Shown: piece after piece, positions 17,503 to 27,955 of the stretch | Position numbering within the stretch: the stretch's first letter is position 1 | Layout of the letters: each line of letters begins with the position of its first letter | Source: Leptospira semungkisensis | Lineage (GTDB): Bacteria; Spirochaetota; Leptospiria; Leptospirales; Leptospiraceae | DNA: 64,000 nucleotides | Direction of reading: 5' to 3' | Assembly: GCF_004770055.1 (NCBI RefSeq) | Contig: NZ_RQEP01000018.1 | Coordinates: forward strand, 372,001 to 436,000 | The notes under the pieces: generated by a model | The model's input: the letters and a program-made list of their open reading frames with translations, nothing else | What the model was told of the DNA's origin: nothing | The model's database searches: none | Made by a program: the position numbers and the translations under genes

Positions 17503-18462
17503 ATGTTAGACGTTATTCCAATTCCCGGACTGGTCGATTTTGTCCGGGCTTATATTAGTAGAGATTGGGGAGGCATTTCCACATTCAGCTTAATGGTAGT
17601 GCTGGCCTTTTTATCCGCCTCTTACCTTCTCCCTAAAGAATTGGAAAGAAAGAAATTAGATCCTACTCACGCGGATTGGCTTTTGATCCTAGGAGTCTTC
17701 GGAACTCTTGTTGGCGCAAAGATCTTCTTTGTATTCGAAATTTGGGATCAGGTCTTTGTGGAAACTCCCGGCTTCGACGGAAAGTATCTCTATCCATTGA
17801 CCCATTTCAACGGTTTCCCAGGAAGACCAGGGCTTTGGTCCAGTTTATTCTCAGGGAGCGGACTCGTCTTTTATGGAGGATTTCTCTTCGGGATCCTATT
17901 TATCAGCTTATATATGATCAATCATAAGCTGGATGTGAAGGCTTACTTGGATGCATCAGTGCCAAGCATGGCATTAGGATATGCGATCGGAAGATTGGGA
18001 TGTTTTGTTTCCGGAGACGGGTGCTACGGATTCTCTACAGAAGTTAGAATTCCCTTACTAGTCTTTACGTATTGGCCAACAAGTGCTCATCCCTCCGGAG
18101 TTCCGGTTTGGAACACTCCCATTATAGAATCTATCGTATCCTTCTTCTATTTCCTATATTTTCAAAAATGGGCTAGATTCCAAAACTTCAAACGATTCTC
18201 CTTGGGAGCACAGTATTTGATCCTACATGGAATTGCTCGCCTCGGTGTGGAGTTCCTACGAGTTAACAAGGCAGTGATTCCATTCATAGATCCACCTCAA
18301 CTCGTAAATATTCCTGCTAAGGAAGGAAATCCTGCCTTCTTAACCGGATACTACTGGCATGGGTTCTCTCAGTCCCAGTATGTATCGATCGCGATCATAT
18401 TAGTCGGCTTGTTCTTCTTAGCAAAATGGAAGCTCTGGGAGAAAGAAGCCCAACCCGCCTAA
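17503..18462 (+). CDS. lgt: Prolipoprotein diacylglyceryl transferase family protein
   Basis: Lgt moves a diacylglyceryl group from phosphatidylglycerol to the lipobox cysteine of prolipoproteins in the inner membrane. Seven or so membrane helices, [15 protein letters not shown], and the C-terminal [14 protein letters not shown] segment fit the family. The signature loop normally read as GRxGNFxN is [14 protein letters not shown], so the conserved asparagines are replaced; such variants occur in Lgt-family proteins but their activity is less certain. AAGGAA precedes ATG. It is the only lgt homologue in this window; whether the genome carries another cannot be seen. Confidence 0.75.
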   Translation: MLDVIPIPGLVDFVRAYISRDWGGISTFSLMVVLAFLSASYLLPKELERKKLDPTHADWLLILGVFGTLVGAKIFFVFEIWDQVFVETPGFDGKYLYPLTHFNGFPGRPGLWSSLFSGSGLVFYGGFLFGILFISLYMINHKLDVKAYLDASVPSMALGYAIGRLGCFVSGDGCYGFSTEVRIPLLVFTYWPTSAHPSGVPVWNTPIIESIVSFFYFLYFQKWARFQNFKRFSLGAQYLILHGIARLGVEFLRVNKAVIPFIDPPQLVNIPAKEGNPAFLTGYYWHGFSQSQYVSIAIILVGLFFLAKWKLWEKEAQPA

Positions 18463-18470
18463 AAAATATC

Positions 18471-18562
18471 GGGGGCTGAACAAAGCGAAGGCAAACGAGA
18501 TGGCCGTGAAAATTGAGGCAAAAGATTTAATCGAAAGCTAAGTAGAAATCAGGAAAGCCCCC
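18471..18562 (+). other. Structured intergenic segment with a 13-codon frame
   Basis: GGGGGCT at 18471-18477 can pair with AGCCCCC at 18556-18562. Between them ATG at 18500, preceded by GAAGG, opens a 13-residue frame (MAVKIEAKDLIES) ending at 18541. The 3' arm can alternatively join the hairpin of 18555-18600 (AAGCCC/GGGCTT). No plus-strand gene lies downstream, so a leader role is unlikely. Confidence 0.3.
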
Positions 18563-18626
18563 ACCCATCTTCGGGATCGGGGGGAGTGGCCCGTGGGCTT
18601 ACCTCCCAGTCCTATATCACAAAAAG
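18557..18626 (-). repeat. Two-hairpin dispersed repeat, degenerate copy 3
   Basis: Read on the minus strand it begins CTTTTTGTGATATAGG, like the TTTTTATGATATAG of copy 2, and ends GATGGGTGGGGGC, like the GATGAGGGTGGGGGCC of copies 1 and 2. It lies between the converging lgt and dsbD ends. Confidence 0.6.
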
Positions 18627-18685
18627 ATAATACTTACTATCAGAAATTCGCCCGAACTGGGCGTCTTATCTCCGAGATTTGGTGA

Positions 18686-20113
18686 TTATTCGCCCGAAGC
18701 GTGAATATTCTCACCACGAATGGTGCGAATCATGTCGGCGGTATTCAAGTAGTTCGTGGTTTTGAAGAGGACTTTGCCGTCAGGAGAGAAGATCACAAAG
18801 AAAGGAAGGCCAATTTTCAATTCGGGAAAACGAGAGTCTTGTTCGTATATTAGAAAATCCTTATCATCATCCCTAACCTTTAAAAGAACCGCCTTACCCA
18901 ATGCCTGGTTCAGATCAGAGTCCGAAAGAGTCAGTTCCTCAAATGCCTTGCAATTCGAGCACCAATCCGCGTAGAAATCTACAAACACCAATCGATTCTC
19001 GCTCTTGGCAAGTTCAAAGGCAGGATTGCTTGTCCTATGCCATTCGAGATTTCCATGCTCCTCTAAAACATCCTTCTGAAAATTGCCTAAACTGTTCCCA
19101 CTCGCAAGACGGATAAAAATCACAGAGGAACAGATAAGTCCAGTCAGAAGAAGAGCCTTCTTCATTTTAACGCAACGATGAAGCTCGCTGGATTGGTAAA
19201 AGTAAGCAGTGAGTAGGATCCCGATCGCCGCAGCCAATATAGAGAGACTTAGCTCTAGCGAAACAGACCATAACTGCATCGCTTTTGCATAATATAACCA
19301 AGCGAAATAAACTACAACAAGGCCGAGAACAATCTGGATCCACTTGGTCCATTTACCCGATTTAGGAAGAGAAAGGCCAAAGACACCCAACACAAGAAAA
19401 GGAAGCCCCAAACCGAAACCGAAAAGAGACATCTTGAAAGCGGACAAAGCGAGAGAAGAGATCGTAACCGTTTGAATCCCCGCAGTAATCTGGATTAAAA
19501 CAGCTACGACAACCGGACCGACGCAAGGAGAAGAAAGAAATCCGGCTCCCATTCCTAAAAGGAATGTTCCCTTCCAACCATCTCCTCCCTGCCATTCCTT
19601 AGAACGAAAGATCGGAAGATGCAAATACCCGAGAGAAGCCAGGCCTAATAGAAAGATAACAATTGCTAAGAATAGATTCGTGATCGGATATCTCAGAATC
19701 GTATTGACCGCGCCTCCAGAAATACCGGCGGCCAATCCAAAACAAAAATACATGAAAGAAAGACCAAAATAATAAACCAGAGGATGGAATAGTTTATTCT
19801 TACCCGATTCTCCTCTTGCTTGGATAATCCCTACTGTAATCGGATACAATGGATATACACAAGGAAGAAGACTGGCCATGAGCCCCCCGAGCACCAAAAG
19901 AATCACTGTTTGGAAGGTAAACTCCGATCCGGAAATGCCCGCTTCTATCCAGCGATTCAGGGATTGCATCCAAGACTCACCTACAATTTCGGATTGGGCA
20001 AAGAGGGAATTAGAAAGAAAGAAAAGAACGAGCGGTAAATAGAATTTAGAGGGGGAAGGAATGGCGGAGAACAGAACCTTCTTTTTCTGCGTGAAACGGA
20101 CTGTTGGGTTCAA
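18686..20113 (-). CDS. dsbD: DsbD-type thiol:disulfide interchange protein (CcdA plus thioredoxin)
   Basis: Carries reducing equivalents from cytoplasmic thioredoxin across the inner membrane. After an N-terminal hydrophobic signal segment come about eight membrane helices with the CcdA cysteines in ASLLPCVYPLYP and LSSPCVGPVVV, then a periplasmic thioredoxin domain with FYADWCSNCKAFEE near residue 380. The N-terminal DsbD-alpha immunoglobulin-like domain of E. coli DsbD is absent; only about 50 residues precede the first helix. The start is TTG at 20113, supported by a strong GGAGAAGGAAG site. It converges with lgt across repeat copy 3. Confidence 0.88.
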   Translation of the reverse strand: MNPTVRFTQKKKVLFSAIPSPSKFYLPLVLFFLSNSLFAQSEIVGESWMQSLNRWIEAGISGSEFTFQTVILLVLGGLMASLLPCVYPLYPITVGIIQARGESGKNKLFHPLVYYFGLSFMYFCFGLAAGISGGAVNTILRYPITNLFLAIVIFLLGLASLGYLHLPIFRSKEWQGGDGWKGTFLLGMGAGFLSSPCVGPVVVAVLIQITAGIQTVTISSLALSAFKMSLFGFGLGLPFLVLGVFGLSLPKSGKWTKWIQIVLGLVVVYFAWLYYAKAMQLWSVSLELSLSILAAAIGILLTAYFYQSSELHRCVKMKKALLLTGLICSSVIFIRLASGNSLGNFQKDVLEEHGNLEWHRTSNPAFELAKSENRLVFVDFYADWCSNCKAFEELTLSDSDLNQALGKAVLLKVRDDDKDFLIYEQDSRFPELKIGLPFFVIFSPDGKVLFKTTNYLNTADMIRTIRGENIHASGE

Positions 20114-20270
20114 GTTTCTCTTCCTTCTCCTGATAAGACTAGTTTCGGCCTTTGGACCCCTGAATCCAAACTGTGATTTTATGAAGTCCGGTCAATCCGG
20201 AATCATACAGGAGAAAAGGGCCTTATCGGTTGTACTTGTTTTGACTAAATTGGAAGAGTAGTACGACTAG

Positions 20271-20303
20271 AAAAAGCCCGGTCCTTCGAAAAAAAGACCG
20301 GGC
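20271..20303 (-). terminator. Rho-independent terminator of the porin gene
   Basis: On the minus strand GCCCGGTC (complement of 20296-20303) pairs with GACCGGGC (20276-20283) around a 12-base loop and is followed by TTTTTCT. It lies 16 bases after the porin stop codon. Confidence 0.85.
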
Positions 20304-20318
20304 CCGGAAGAAGATCCT

Positions 20319-22238
20319 TTAGATAGCAAACTGTAACGTGAAAGAGTAATATGTACTCGTTTTCCCGAAGTTATATTCTTTCTGGTTCTTGATCGCGTCT
20401 CCCGCGTAGAGAACGGTGGCTCCCGCCCAAATCGACAAGTACTCGCTTACCTTCTTGATATAAATCAAATCGTATTCGAGCATCAACCTGTGGCCAGGTT
20501 GCCAATTTTTCAGGTAGGTATTGTTGTAGTAGTTCTCAGTACTTCCTGTAACCGTTTTTCCTGCCACGAAGTTTCCGTTCGCGTCATAGCCGGTGGCACC
20601 GGTAACTTGGTTCCTATTTCCGTCATACCATGCGTCCTGGACTTTATCCTTGCGAATATCATAAATTGCGAAGATAAATCTTCCGTAATCTTCGTTGTAG
20701 TATTGAACATGAACGGAAGAAGTGCGCACGTTCGCCCAGAAGGCAGCATTCGCGATACCGTTTCCAGAGTCGAAATAAGGGAACCCTCCGGATCGAGTCG
20801 CAAACAATGGATCCCAGGTTGCAGATTTTCCATCTCCTCTATTCGGATCTCCCGAGGCTCTCACGTATTGAACTCCCAATCGGAAGCCTTTATACGTATA
20901 ACCTGTTTGAGCTACGAAGAAGGAAGCATCGTGCTGAACAGTCTCCTTGTATGCGGCATGTTTATTTGCCCCGCTACCGATGGTTGTGTTAAGCTGGTCC
21001 CAAGAAGCATCAATGCTCTGTCCTGTGCTACCTGTTTGAGCTGCATATTCAAGACCCCAGTCCCAGGATTTTCCCGCAGGCAAACTTCTACCAGAAGCAG
21101 TCCTGTTACTAAGACGAATACCGCTAGTCAGAAGATTATCTCTTCCGTTCGTTCTAGTATTCGGATCCAAGGTTTTGGAAGTTGTCGTATTGTATTTCTT
21201 GATCACTCCAATCTCATACGCATCCACTACGATATCCTCGGAAGGCTTCCAAGAATTGTAAAGGAAAGCGAGATAGGTGTCATTTAGAGCGGTGGCTCCC
21301 CCAACCTTCTGGCTGTTTGCAGTTAAGAAACCGTTCGGTCCGGAGCTTTCTTCAGAAAGGATCGCATAACCTGCGTGAGTTGACCAAGTCTTAGTATCGA
21401 AAGCGATCCTTGCTCCATCAAAAGAGTTACCGATCTGGCTATCGTTTCTGGAACCGATGATCCTTGAATCTCCATACGAGAAAGTCTGGCGACCGAAATA
21501 CACTTTTGTATAAGGTAAGAAGTCCTTCCAAACCACATACGCTTCTCGGACATCCGTATTATTCTTAACTGGAACCTGATTCGATGGAGACTTAGTAGTA
21601 TCATACACAGTCCCGATGGAATTGGTAAAGGCAGTAGGACCATAACCGGTCCCACTTGGATCCTTGTACTGTCCATACATGCGGGAATCCTGAATGGTAA
21701 ATTTCACTGCGAAGGATTCATTTATATCCAAGAGAGTCCAAAACTGGGTGTTTTGAGTAACGTAGTTCTTGGAATCATTTGTGGACTTATCAAAATCCTG
21801 ATTATTAAAATTCTCGAATCTTGGACGGATTTGAAAACCAAAACGAAGATTATCCGTTAACCAAAGATTCGAGCTTTTCTTTACTGAATCTTGGTGCTCT
21901 GGAGTTAAGAGCAAATTGCTCAGATGCTCTCCATCTAACTTACCCTTCCAAGGACTCTTAAAAGGAGGAGCGGGAGGCTTCTCTTTTTCCTTCTCCTTTG
22001 TTTCGTTAGACGCAGCGGGAGCCGCAGGCTTTTCCTCGGCGGCTTTTGCAGGAACAGGGGCAGCCTGTTCCGTGGTCTGGGCCTGGGAAATCGAATCGGC
22101 GGGTTTTGTATCCTGAGTTTGAGCAAAGACTGAACCTATGCTGATATAGCAGAGGAAGGAAATCAGCCCAAACAGCCGATTCGGCATTAAGGCTTTTCTC
22201 TGTCGGTCTAGGGCTGGAAGCAGTTTCATTTTTAACAT
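20319..22238 (-). CDS. Outer-membrane beta-barrel protein, alginate-export (AlgE-like) family
   Basis: A signal peptide (hydrophobic core near residues 22-38, cleavage after VFA) is followed by a disordered Ala/Pro/Glu/Lys-rich linker to about residue 95 and then alternating amphipathic strands ending in YYSFTLQFAI, a porin-like terminal aromatic strand. Conserved-looking parts are LRFGFQIRPRFENFNN, DSRMYGQY, VYFGRQTFSYGDSRIIGS and DGARIAFDTK, as in AlgE-type export barrels. The real substrate is unknown; alginate itself is not implied. AAGGA precedes ATG 22238. It is monocistronic with its own terminator. Confidence 0.78.
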   Translation of the reverse strand: MLKMKLLPALDRQRKALMPNRLFGLISFLCYISIGSVFAQTQDTKPADSISQAQTTEQAAPVPAKAAEEKPAAPAASNETKEKEKEKPPAPPFKSPWKGKLDGEHLSNLLLTPEHQDSVKKSSNLWLTDNLRFGFQIRPRFENFNNQDFDKSTNDSKNYVTQNTQFWTLLDINESFAVKFTIQDSRMYGQYKDPSGTGYGPTAFTNSIGTVYDTTKSPSNQVPVKNNTDVREAYVVWKDFLPYTKVYFGRQTFSYGDSRIIGSRNDSQIGNSFDGARIAFDTKTWSTHAGYAILSEESSGPNGFLTANSQKVGGATALNDTYLAFLYNSWKPSEDIVVDAYEIGVIKKYNTTTSKTLDPNTRTNGRDNLLTSGIRLSNRTASGRSLPAGKSWDWGLEYAAQTGSTGQSIDASWDQLNTTIGSGANKHAAYKETVQHDASFFVAQTGYTYKGFRLGVQYVRASGDPNRGDGKSATWDPLFATRSGGFPYFDSGNGIANAAFWANVRTSSVHVQYYNEDYGRFIFAIYDIRKDKVQDAWYDGNRNQVTGATGYDANGNFVAGKTVTGSTENYYNNTYLKNWQPGHRLMLEYDLIYIKKVSEYLSIWAGATVLYAGDAIKNQKEYNFGKTSTYYSFTLQFAI

Positions 22239-22489
22239 AGGCAGTCCTTTATTTTCGACTAATATCTAATATAGCGGATATAAATTTTCGTTTAACGGAA
22301 TTTGTAAAGAACTTATTCGTTATTTCGGAGTTTTTTTAGAAACCTTTCCGCATTTATAGAGGTCGTTTTTTCAGCCAAAATAAGGTCATTCTTATCCCGT
22401 AAGTAAGAGCCAAAAGAAAACGAACGAGCCAATTTCGAAACCCAATTAGGACTTCCGAAATCTAAAAAAAGACCGATAAACAAAAAAGA

Positions 22490-23248
22490 ATGCGCAGGAA
22501 CACTAAATCAGTCCTACTCTATCTAGGCTTTAGCCTACTTCTCCTCCTGCGTCCTTTCGCTGATGCCTATTCAATTCCGGTCTCTGTAAGCACCGAAACG
22601 GATATAGATTATAACTACGAATATGAGAAGAATGGTCCGTACACAAAATTCTCAGACTGGGTCCCTTACAAATTGCACAAATGGGAACCTAAATTTCTGG
22701 AAGACTACTACGAGATGTATGGGCTCAAACTGCACTACAAAGAGAACGAGCTTAGAAGGAATATATTCTTCCTAAAAGCCGGACTCAAGAAAAGGTTTCG
22801 CCATCCACGAAACGCACTCTGTCCCGTTAAGAACGAAGAAGAATACCATAAGTATAGGCTTCTCATATTCATGCACATGAATCTTCAGATCATGAGATCC
22901 TATATGAGGATTGCATCTCAATTCGATAAAAGACATTTATATTTTTATAATTTAGATTTTGCACACGAGCTCAAACAGTCCTTCGAAGTTGCAGACGGAT
23001 TCTATAAGGAAGCCATACCTTACTGGGAAGCGGCAAGAAAATACGCTGATGAAGCGTCAGAGATAGACTACGATCTGGACCTAGGAACTATAGAATCCGA
23101 AAGATATGAGATCATCATGGGTAAATTAGATTTCGGCCAGATCATCTCCGATCATAGATCCAAACTGACTAAGAAGAGAGAAGTAGTCGGGGAATATCTT
23201 ACAAAATATCCGGAAGCGGACAAACCGAATCTCGATCAGATCCCTTAA
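22490..23248 (+). CDS. Tyrosine-rich helical exported protein of unknown function
   Basis: A signal peptide (VLLYLGFSLLLLLRPFADA) precedes about 225 residues that look all-helical and are rich in Tyr, Lys, Glu and Arg: DWVPYKLHKWEPKFLEDYY, YGLKLHYKENELRRNIFFLK, YHKYRLLIFMHMNLQIMR and YNLDFAHELKQSFEVAD. There are one or two Cys at most. In Leptospira the helical periplasmic flagellar-coiling proteins FcpA and FcpB are comparable in size and export, but I cannot confirm homology. ACCGATAA lies 20 to 13 bases before ATG without a clear -35. It converges with glnA and shares its terminator. Confidence 0.75.
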   Translation: MRRNTKSVLLYLGFSLLLLLRPFADAYSIPVSVSTETDIDYNYEYEKNGPYTKFSDWVPYKLHKWEPKFLEDYYEMYGLKLHYKENELRRNIFFLKAGLKKRFRHPRNALCPVKNEEEYHKYRLLIFMHMNLQIMRSYMRIASQFDKRHLYFYNLDFAHELKQSFEVADGFYKEAIPYWEAARKYADEASEIDYDLDLGTIESERYEIIMGKLDFGQIISDHRSKLTKKREVVGEYLTKYPEADKPNLDQIP

Positions 23249-23250
23249 AA

Positions 23251-23282
23251 TAAAAAAGCCCCGAAAACTCGGGGCTTTTTTG
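23251..23282. terminator. Bidirectional terminator between converging genes
   Basis: GCCCCGA (23258-23264) and TCGGGGC (23269-23275) form a perfect 7-bp stem with loop AAAC, flanked by A6 on the left and T6 on the right. It can end both the exported-protein transcript and the glnA transcript. Confidence 0.9.
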
Positions 23283-23302
23283 ATCCAAACTTATCTTTGC
23301 GG

Positions 23303-24724
<1,422 letters not shown>

Positions 24725-24780
24725 TGATACTTGTCTCCTATATGTTTGTACTAGGGGTCTCTAATTCGCACGCATGAAGC

Positions 24781-24827
24781 GTGTTCTGCCCATCAGTATG
24801 CAAAAGATGTGCCAAACCCGAGAACAC
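24781..24827. promoter_or_regulatory. Inverted repeat bracketing the glnA promoter
   Basis: GTGTTCT (24781-24787) and AGAACAC (24821-24827) are exact inverted copies 33 bases apart, placed symmetrically around the sigma-54 promoter. It could be a looping operator or chance; the arms are only seven bases. The rest of the 306-base gap 24725-25030 holds a GCAAAGC-type small hairpin near 24880 and the -10 box of the next gene. Confidence 0.4.
24798..24814 (-). promoter_or_regulatory. Sigma-54 (RpoN) promoter of glnA
   Basis: On the minus strand the sequence is TGGCACATCTTTTGCAT: TGGCAC (-24 element), five bases, TTGCAT (-12 element), a full match to TGGCACNNNNNTTGCW. Predicted transcription starts near 24788, giving a leader of about 60 bases with AGGAGA before the glnA ATG. 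RpoN control of glnA by nitrogen status is well established in bacteria. Confidence 0.85.
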
Positions 24828-25023
24828 ATCAGAGCTTCCTTCTCTCTCATTTTAAAAAACGTGAGATGACCCAGAAAAGCAGCTTTGCTTACGCTAAAAA
24901 TCCTTGAAGCGGAGGCAATCAGTAAAAAACTCCAATTCTAAGGATTCTTTAGATTTTTAGAATCTTGGGTAGAAGACGGCTTGGAATCCGGCTCTGTATT
25001 AGATCAGTACACTACGCTCAAAA

Positions 25024-25029
25024 TATAAT
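25024..25029 (+). promoter_or_regulatory. Consensus -10 box next to a start codon
   Basis: TATAAT is a perfect -10 hexamer ending one base before ATG 25031; no good -35 is seen. If used, transcription would start near 25035, and translation would begin at ATG 25043 on a very short leader. Confidence 0.35.
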
Positions 25030-25030
25030 C

Positions 25031-26293
25031 ATGAGAGAAAACATGCATCCGATCCCACAATGGCCGAGTCCTTTTGATTTGAATGTTCCAAATTCCACTA
25101 CTGGGAGCTCCCAAGTGCCGGACCCAAAGGAGTATTTTAAATCCGTTCTGAGTTGGGCAGAAGAAAAAGGAGGAGAAGAATATGCATTCGTTTCCCTCAG
25201 TGATTGTCCTCTGGACCAAGATCGTCGCAAACTCTTAGATTCGTATCGGATCTCTGAAAATTCCGAACTTCCCGCAGAGATCTCTCTCTCTTATCTTCTT
25301 CCTCCTTTGCTTTATGGAAATCAGGTTTGTATCTGGACCACTTCGGAGGATAGTATCGTTGAACATTACTATCATATTGTAGAAAAGATCGAAGAGTTAG
25401 AACTCCAGCTTTCTCATTTTCTAGAAGAGGAGAACTTCTTTATTCCTCAATTGGTTTGGATGGAAGAAGGGACCGAGACTTCCGTTTTACTCGCGAGCAA
25501 ACTTTGGGAAAAGAAAGAAAGAGGCAAACGAATCTCTTCCCCTCTATCTTTTGGACAAATCTTCTTCTTAGCTTCTTTGGCAGATGCGGAAAGTGTCACT
25601 GAATTAGAACTGAAATCTTTCGGTACATCGGAACTAAACTCTTCCCTATTCCAATTTATTTATATGAGAGCCGTTTCCAAATATGGAAGCCTGCTCTCCA
25701 TTTTAGGTAAAACATCTGGAGAAGGTACATTAAAGTTTCATCCTTCTTCCTATCTTTCCTTTGCATTGCAACTCGTGATACTCGCTTCCATTTTTGTGGA
25801 AGCGATCGACGAATTAGTTTCTCTTTGGATAGAAGAAAGACCGAAGGCAAAAGATGCGGTCTCCAAATTGGCCGAATGGATCCAAAAAGAATCCCAAATC
25901 CCTCACTCCCAAGAAGAAGGAATCGATATACTCTTTCAAGAAAGGACGATCCGATTGATCGATAAGTATGGAGATCGCACGGATCGATTCTTATCTAAGA
26001 GATTGGATTGGGAATACAGCGATTGGAAGAAGAGAATAGAGTCCTTTTCCGAAAAAAGAAAAAAGGAAATAGAAGAAGCCCTGGTCCCGGATCTATTGTC
26101 GCGAATTGGAGCTCATTCACAAGTATCCCTTCCCGATGAGCTAAAAAAAGCGTCGGAAGAGATCGGAAAATCCTTACAGAATGATTTGGAAAATCTTCTC
26201 TTGGAAAGAAATAAATTGACCGAATTCAAGCTGGATCCGAACGGAAAAAGCCCCGAAAGCTGGAACGATCTTCTTTCTAAGAGGTCAGAATAG
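25031..26293 (+). CDS. Hypothetical acidic, mostly helical cytoplasmic protein
   Basis: About 420 residues (ATG 25031; ATG 25043 also possible and favoured if the adjacent TATAAT is the promoter). No signal peptide is seen. The middle has two hydrophobic helices (FGQIFFLASLADAESV and SYLSFALQLVILASIFVEAI) that may be buried rather than membrane-spanning. The C-terminal third is highly charged coiled coil rich in Glu and Lys (WKKRIESFSEKRKKEIEEAL). The start around 24965 would be read through the glnA promoter region. No family was recognised. It is divergent from glnA and is followed by tRNA-Met. Confidence 0.7.
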   Translation: MRENMHPIPQWPSPFDLNVPNSTTGSSQVPDPKEYFKSVLSWAEEKGGEEYAFVSLSDCPLDQDRRKLLDSYRISENSELPAEISLSYLLPPLLYGNQVCIWTTSEDSIVEHYYHIVEKIEELELQLSHFLEEENFFIPQLVWMEEGTETSVLLASKLWEKKERGKRISSPLSFGQIFFLASLADAESVTELELKSFGTSELNSSLFQFIYMRAVSKYGSLLSILGKTSGEGTLKFHPSSYLSFALQLVILASIFVEAIDELVSLWIEERPKAKDAVSKLAEWIQKESQIPHSQEEGIDILFQERTIRLIDKYGDRTDRFLSKRLDWEYSDWKKRIESFSEKRKKEIEEALVPDLLSRIGAHSQVSLPDELKKASEEIGKSLQNDLENLLLERNKLTEFKLDPNGKSPESWNDLLSKRSE

Positions 26294-26384
26294 GAAAACT
26301 GAGGCCGTTTGCCCCAGGGAATGTTTCGAACTCTAGCAAAGAGAAATCTTTGACAAGGTCGGTCTTTCGAAAAAAATGACCGAT

Positions 26385-26404
26385 GAAAGTCTAAACGGAC
26401 TTTC
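26385..26404 (+). other. Hairpin just upstream of tRNA-Met
   Basis: GAAAGTC and GACTTTC form a perfect 7-bp stem around TAAACG, ending 13 bases before the tRNA. A TTGACA at 26350-26355 upstream may be the tRNA -35 box but lacks a good -10. The hairpin could be in the leader of the precursor tRNA. Confidence 0.4.
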
Positions 26405-26417
26405 CCTAGGAATAAGC

Positions 26418-26491
<74 letters not shown>

Positions 26492-26513
26492 GATCCTCTG
26501 GAGAAGATCATTC

Positions 26514-26807
26514 ATGAAAAAAACAATCCTCTTAACTTTGATCCTAATTTACTCCGTATTCTTCGGATATTCTAGCTTGAGCGCTCAGAGCCAAGCTTGT
26601 AATCAAATCTGCGATTTCTATACGACTTGCGTAGAGGCTAAGAAGAAACTGGGTGCAGATGATAAAACCAAGGTCGCTGCAGGCTGCTTGAACACTTGCC
26701 GCAAGAACTACTCTGCTGTAACTTCCTGCTACGAAGCTCATAATGGCCAATGCACTGCTTTCAATACTTGCTTGACCAGCGCTTACAATAGCAAATCGAA
26801 CAAGTAA
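26514..26807 (+). CDS. Small secreted cysteine-rich protein with paired CX3C motifs
   Basis: A signal peptide (ILLTLILIYSVFFGYSSLSA) leaves a mature protein of about 73 residues with eight cysteines. Two CX3C motifs (CNQIC and CLNTC) lie about 28 residues apart, with the other cysteines at regular positions, suggesting a disulfide-stapled helical hairpin in the periplasm or outside. Small Cys-rich exported proteins of this sort are common in Leptospira, but the function is not known to me. It starts 22 bases after the tRNA and may share its transcript. Confidence 0.8.
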   Translation: MKKTILLTLILIYSVFFGYSSLSAQSQACNQICDFYTTCVEAKKKLGADDKTKVAAGCLNTCRKNYSAVTSCYEAHNGQCTAFNTCLTSAYNSKSNK

Positions 26808-26833
26808 TTCATTTCTTACTTCTTAGGAGAGTT

Positions 26834-27955
26834 TTACTCTTCTAAGAAGGCTCGATCAAAATCCTTAAATACAGGATCGAGTCCCTTCTTCTTTAACATT
26901 TCCACGAATTCGGGGATCTTTCTCGAATCTTCTATCTCGAATTGTTTTAATTCCATTCCCCCAGAATAACCTCCGGGATCCGTTCTAGATTCTACGGACA
27001 TGTGAGTGATCGGCATTCCTGCCAAATGATTTCTCATTCGGATGGATTCTCGAGTAGATTGCACGAGCCCGCTATCGGGAAGAAAAAGCCTAAGGGCAAA
27101 TAAGAATCTTACGTATTCCCGATCCGAAATAGGAATGGTGAGATCAAATTCTCCTTCTGCCGGTCTCATTCTAGGAAGGGAGATTTGGATCGTTGTTCTC
27201 CAATATTCCTTAGTAAGATACTGAGCATGCTCTCCTAAACGGAACATTTCTCCATAAGGATCGGATAATCCGAGCAAGGCTCCAACTCCTATTCTACGAA
27301 AGCCTGCCCTTCCTCCTCTGTCGGGAGCCTCGAGCCTGTATCTCATATTCTTCTTCATTCCTCTGAGATGATACTTTGAATATGTTTCCGGATCGTAGGT
27401 TTCTTGATAGATTACGAGACCTTCTACTCCCTCTTTGATAAGAACTTCGTATTTTTCGGTTTCCATAGGATAGATCTCGATGGAAACGGAATCAAAATAA
27501 GATTTAAGAATACGGACTGCAGAACATAAATATTCTAAATTTGTAATGGAGTATTCTTCTCCGGTAAGTATCAGCACATGCCGGATGCCTTTCTCATACA
27601 AAACCTTGGATTCCGCATGAATCTCTTCTTCTTTTAAGGTTTTGCGGGGAATTTTATTTTCATAGCTGAATCCGCAATAAACACAGGAAGATCTGCATTC
27701 ATTCGAGAGATACATCGGCATATAAAGAAGGATCGTATTTCCGAATCTTCTCTTGGTCCACTCTAAGGTTAGCTCGGCAATTTCTTCCAAGTAAGGATCT
27801 GCACTTGGAGAAATGAGAGAAAGATATTCATCGAAGGAAAGGTGTTTGCCTGAATGAGATCTGTCCAAAGCGGATCTCACATCGCGAGAAGTCTTGTAGA
27901 GCACCCTTTCCCTGGCTTCGGAAAAGGAAACTAGATCAAACAGCTCCGTGTACAT
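26834..27955 (-). CDS. thiH: 2-iminoacetate synthase (thiazole synthesis)
   Basis: A radical SAM enzyme that cleaves tyrosine to dehydroglycine for the thiazole ring of thiamine. The 4Fe-4S cluster motif is [15 protein letters not shown] near residue 88, followed by the radical SAM barrel ([20 protein letters not shown]) and the C-terminal BATS-like region with [10 protein letters not shown]. At 373 residues it matches ThiH. Its first 20 bases overlap the end of thiG. ATG 27955 is well placed. Confidence 0.93.
   Translation of the reverse strand: MYTELFDLVSFSEARERVLYKTSRDVRSALDRSHSGKHLSFDEYLSLISPSADPYLEEIAELTLEWTKRRFGNTILLYMPMYLSNECRSSCVYCGFSYENKIPRKTLKEEEIHAESKVLYEKGIRHVLILTGEEYSITNLEYLCSAVRILKSYFDSVSIEIYPMETEKYEVLIKEGVEGLVIYQETYDPETYSKYHLRGMKKNMRYRLEAPDRGGRAGFRRIGVGALLGLSDPYGEMFRLGEHAQYLTKEYWRTTIQISLPRMRPAEGEFDLTIPISDREYVRFLFALRLFLPDSGLVQSTRESIRMRNHLAGMPITHMSVESRTDPGGYSGGMELKQFEIEDSRKIPEFVEMLKKKGLDPVFKDFDRAFLEE

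Noticed and set aside
18471..18600. Signal recognition particle RNA or tmRNA
   Set aside because: The GGAAGGAAGC SRP tetraloop region and tmRNA tRNA-like ends are absent.
20490..21287. 265-codon plus-strand frame
   Set aside because: Antisense to the porin gene, with composition typical of a shadow frame and no ribosome site or family.
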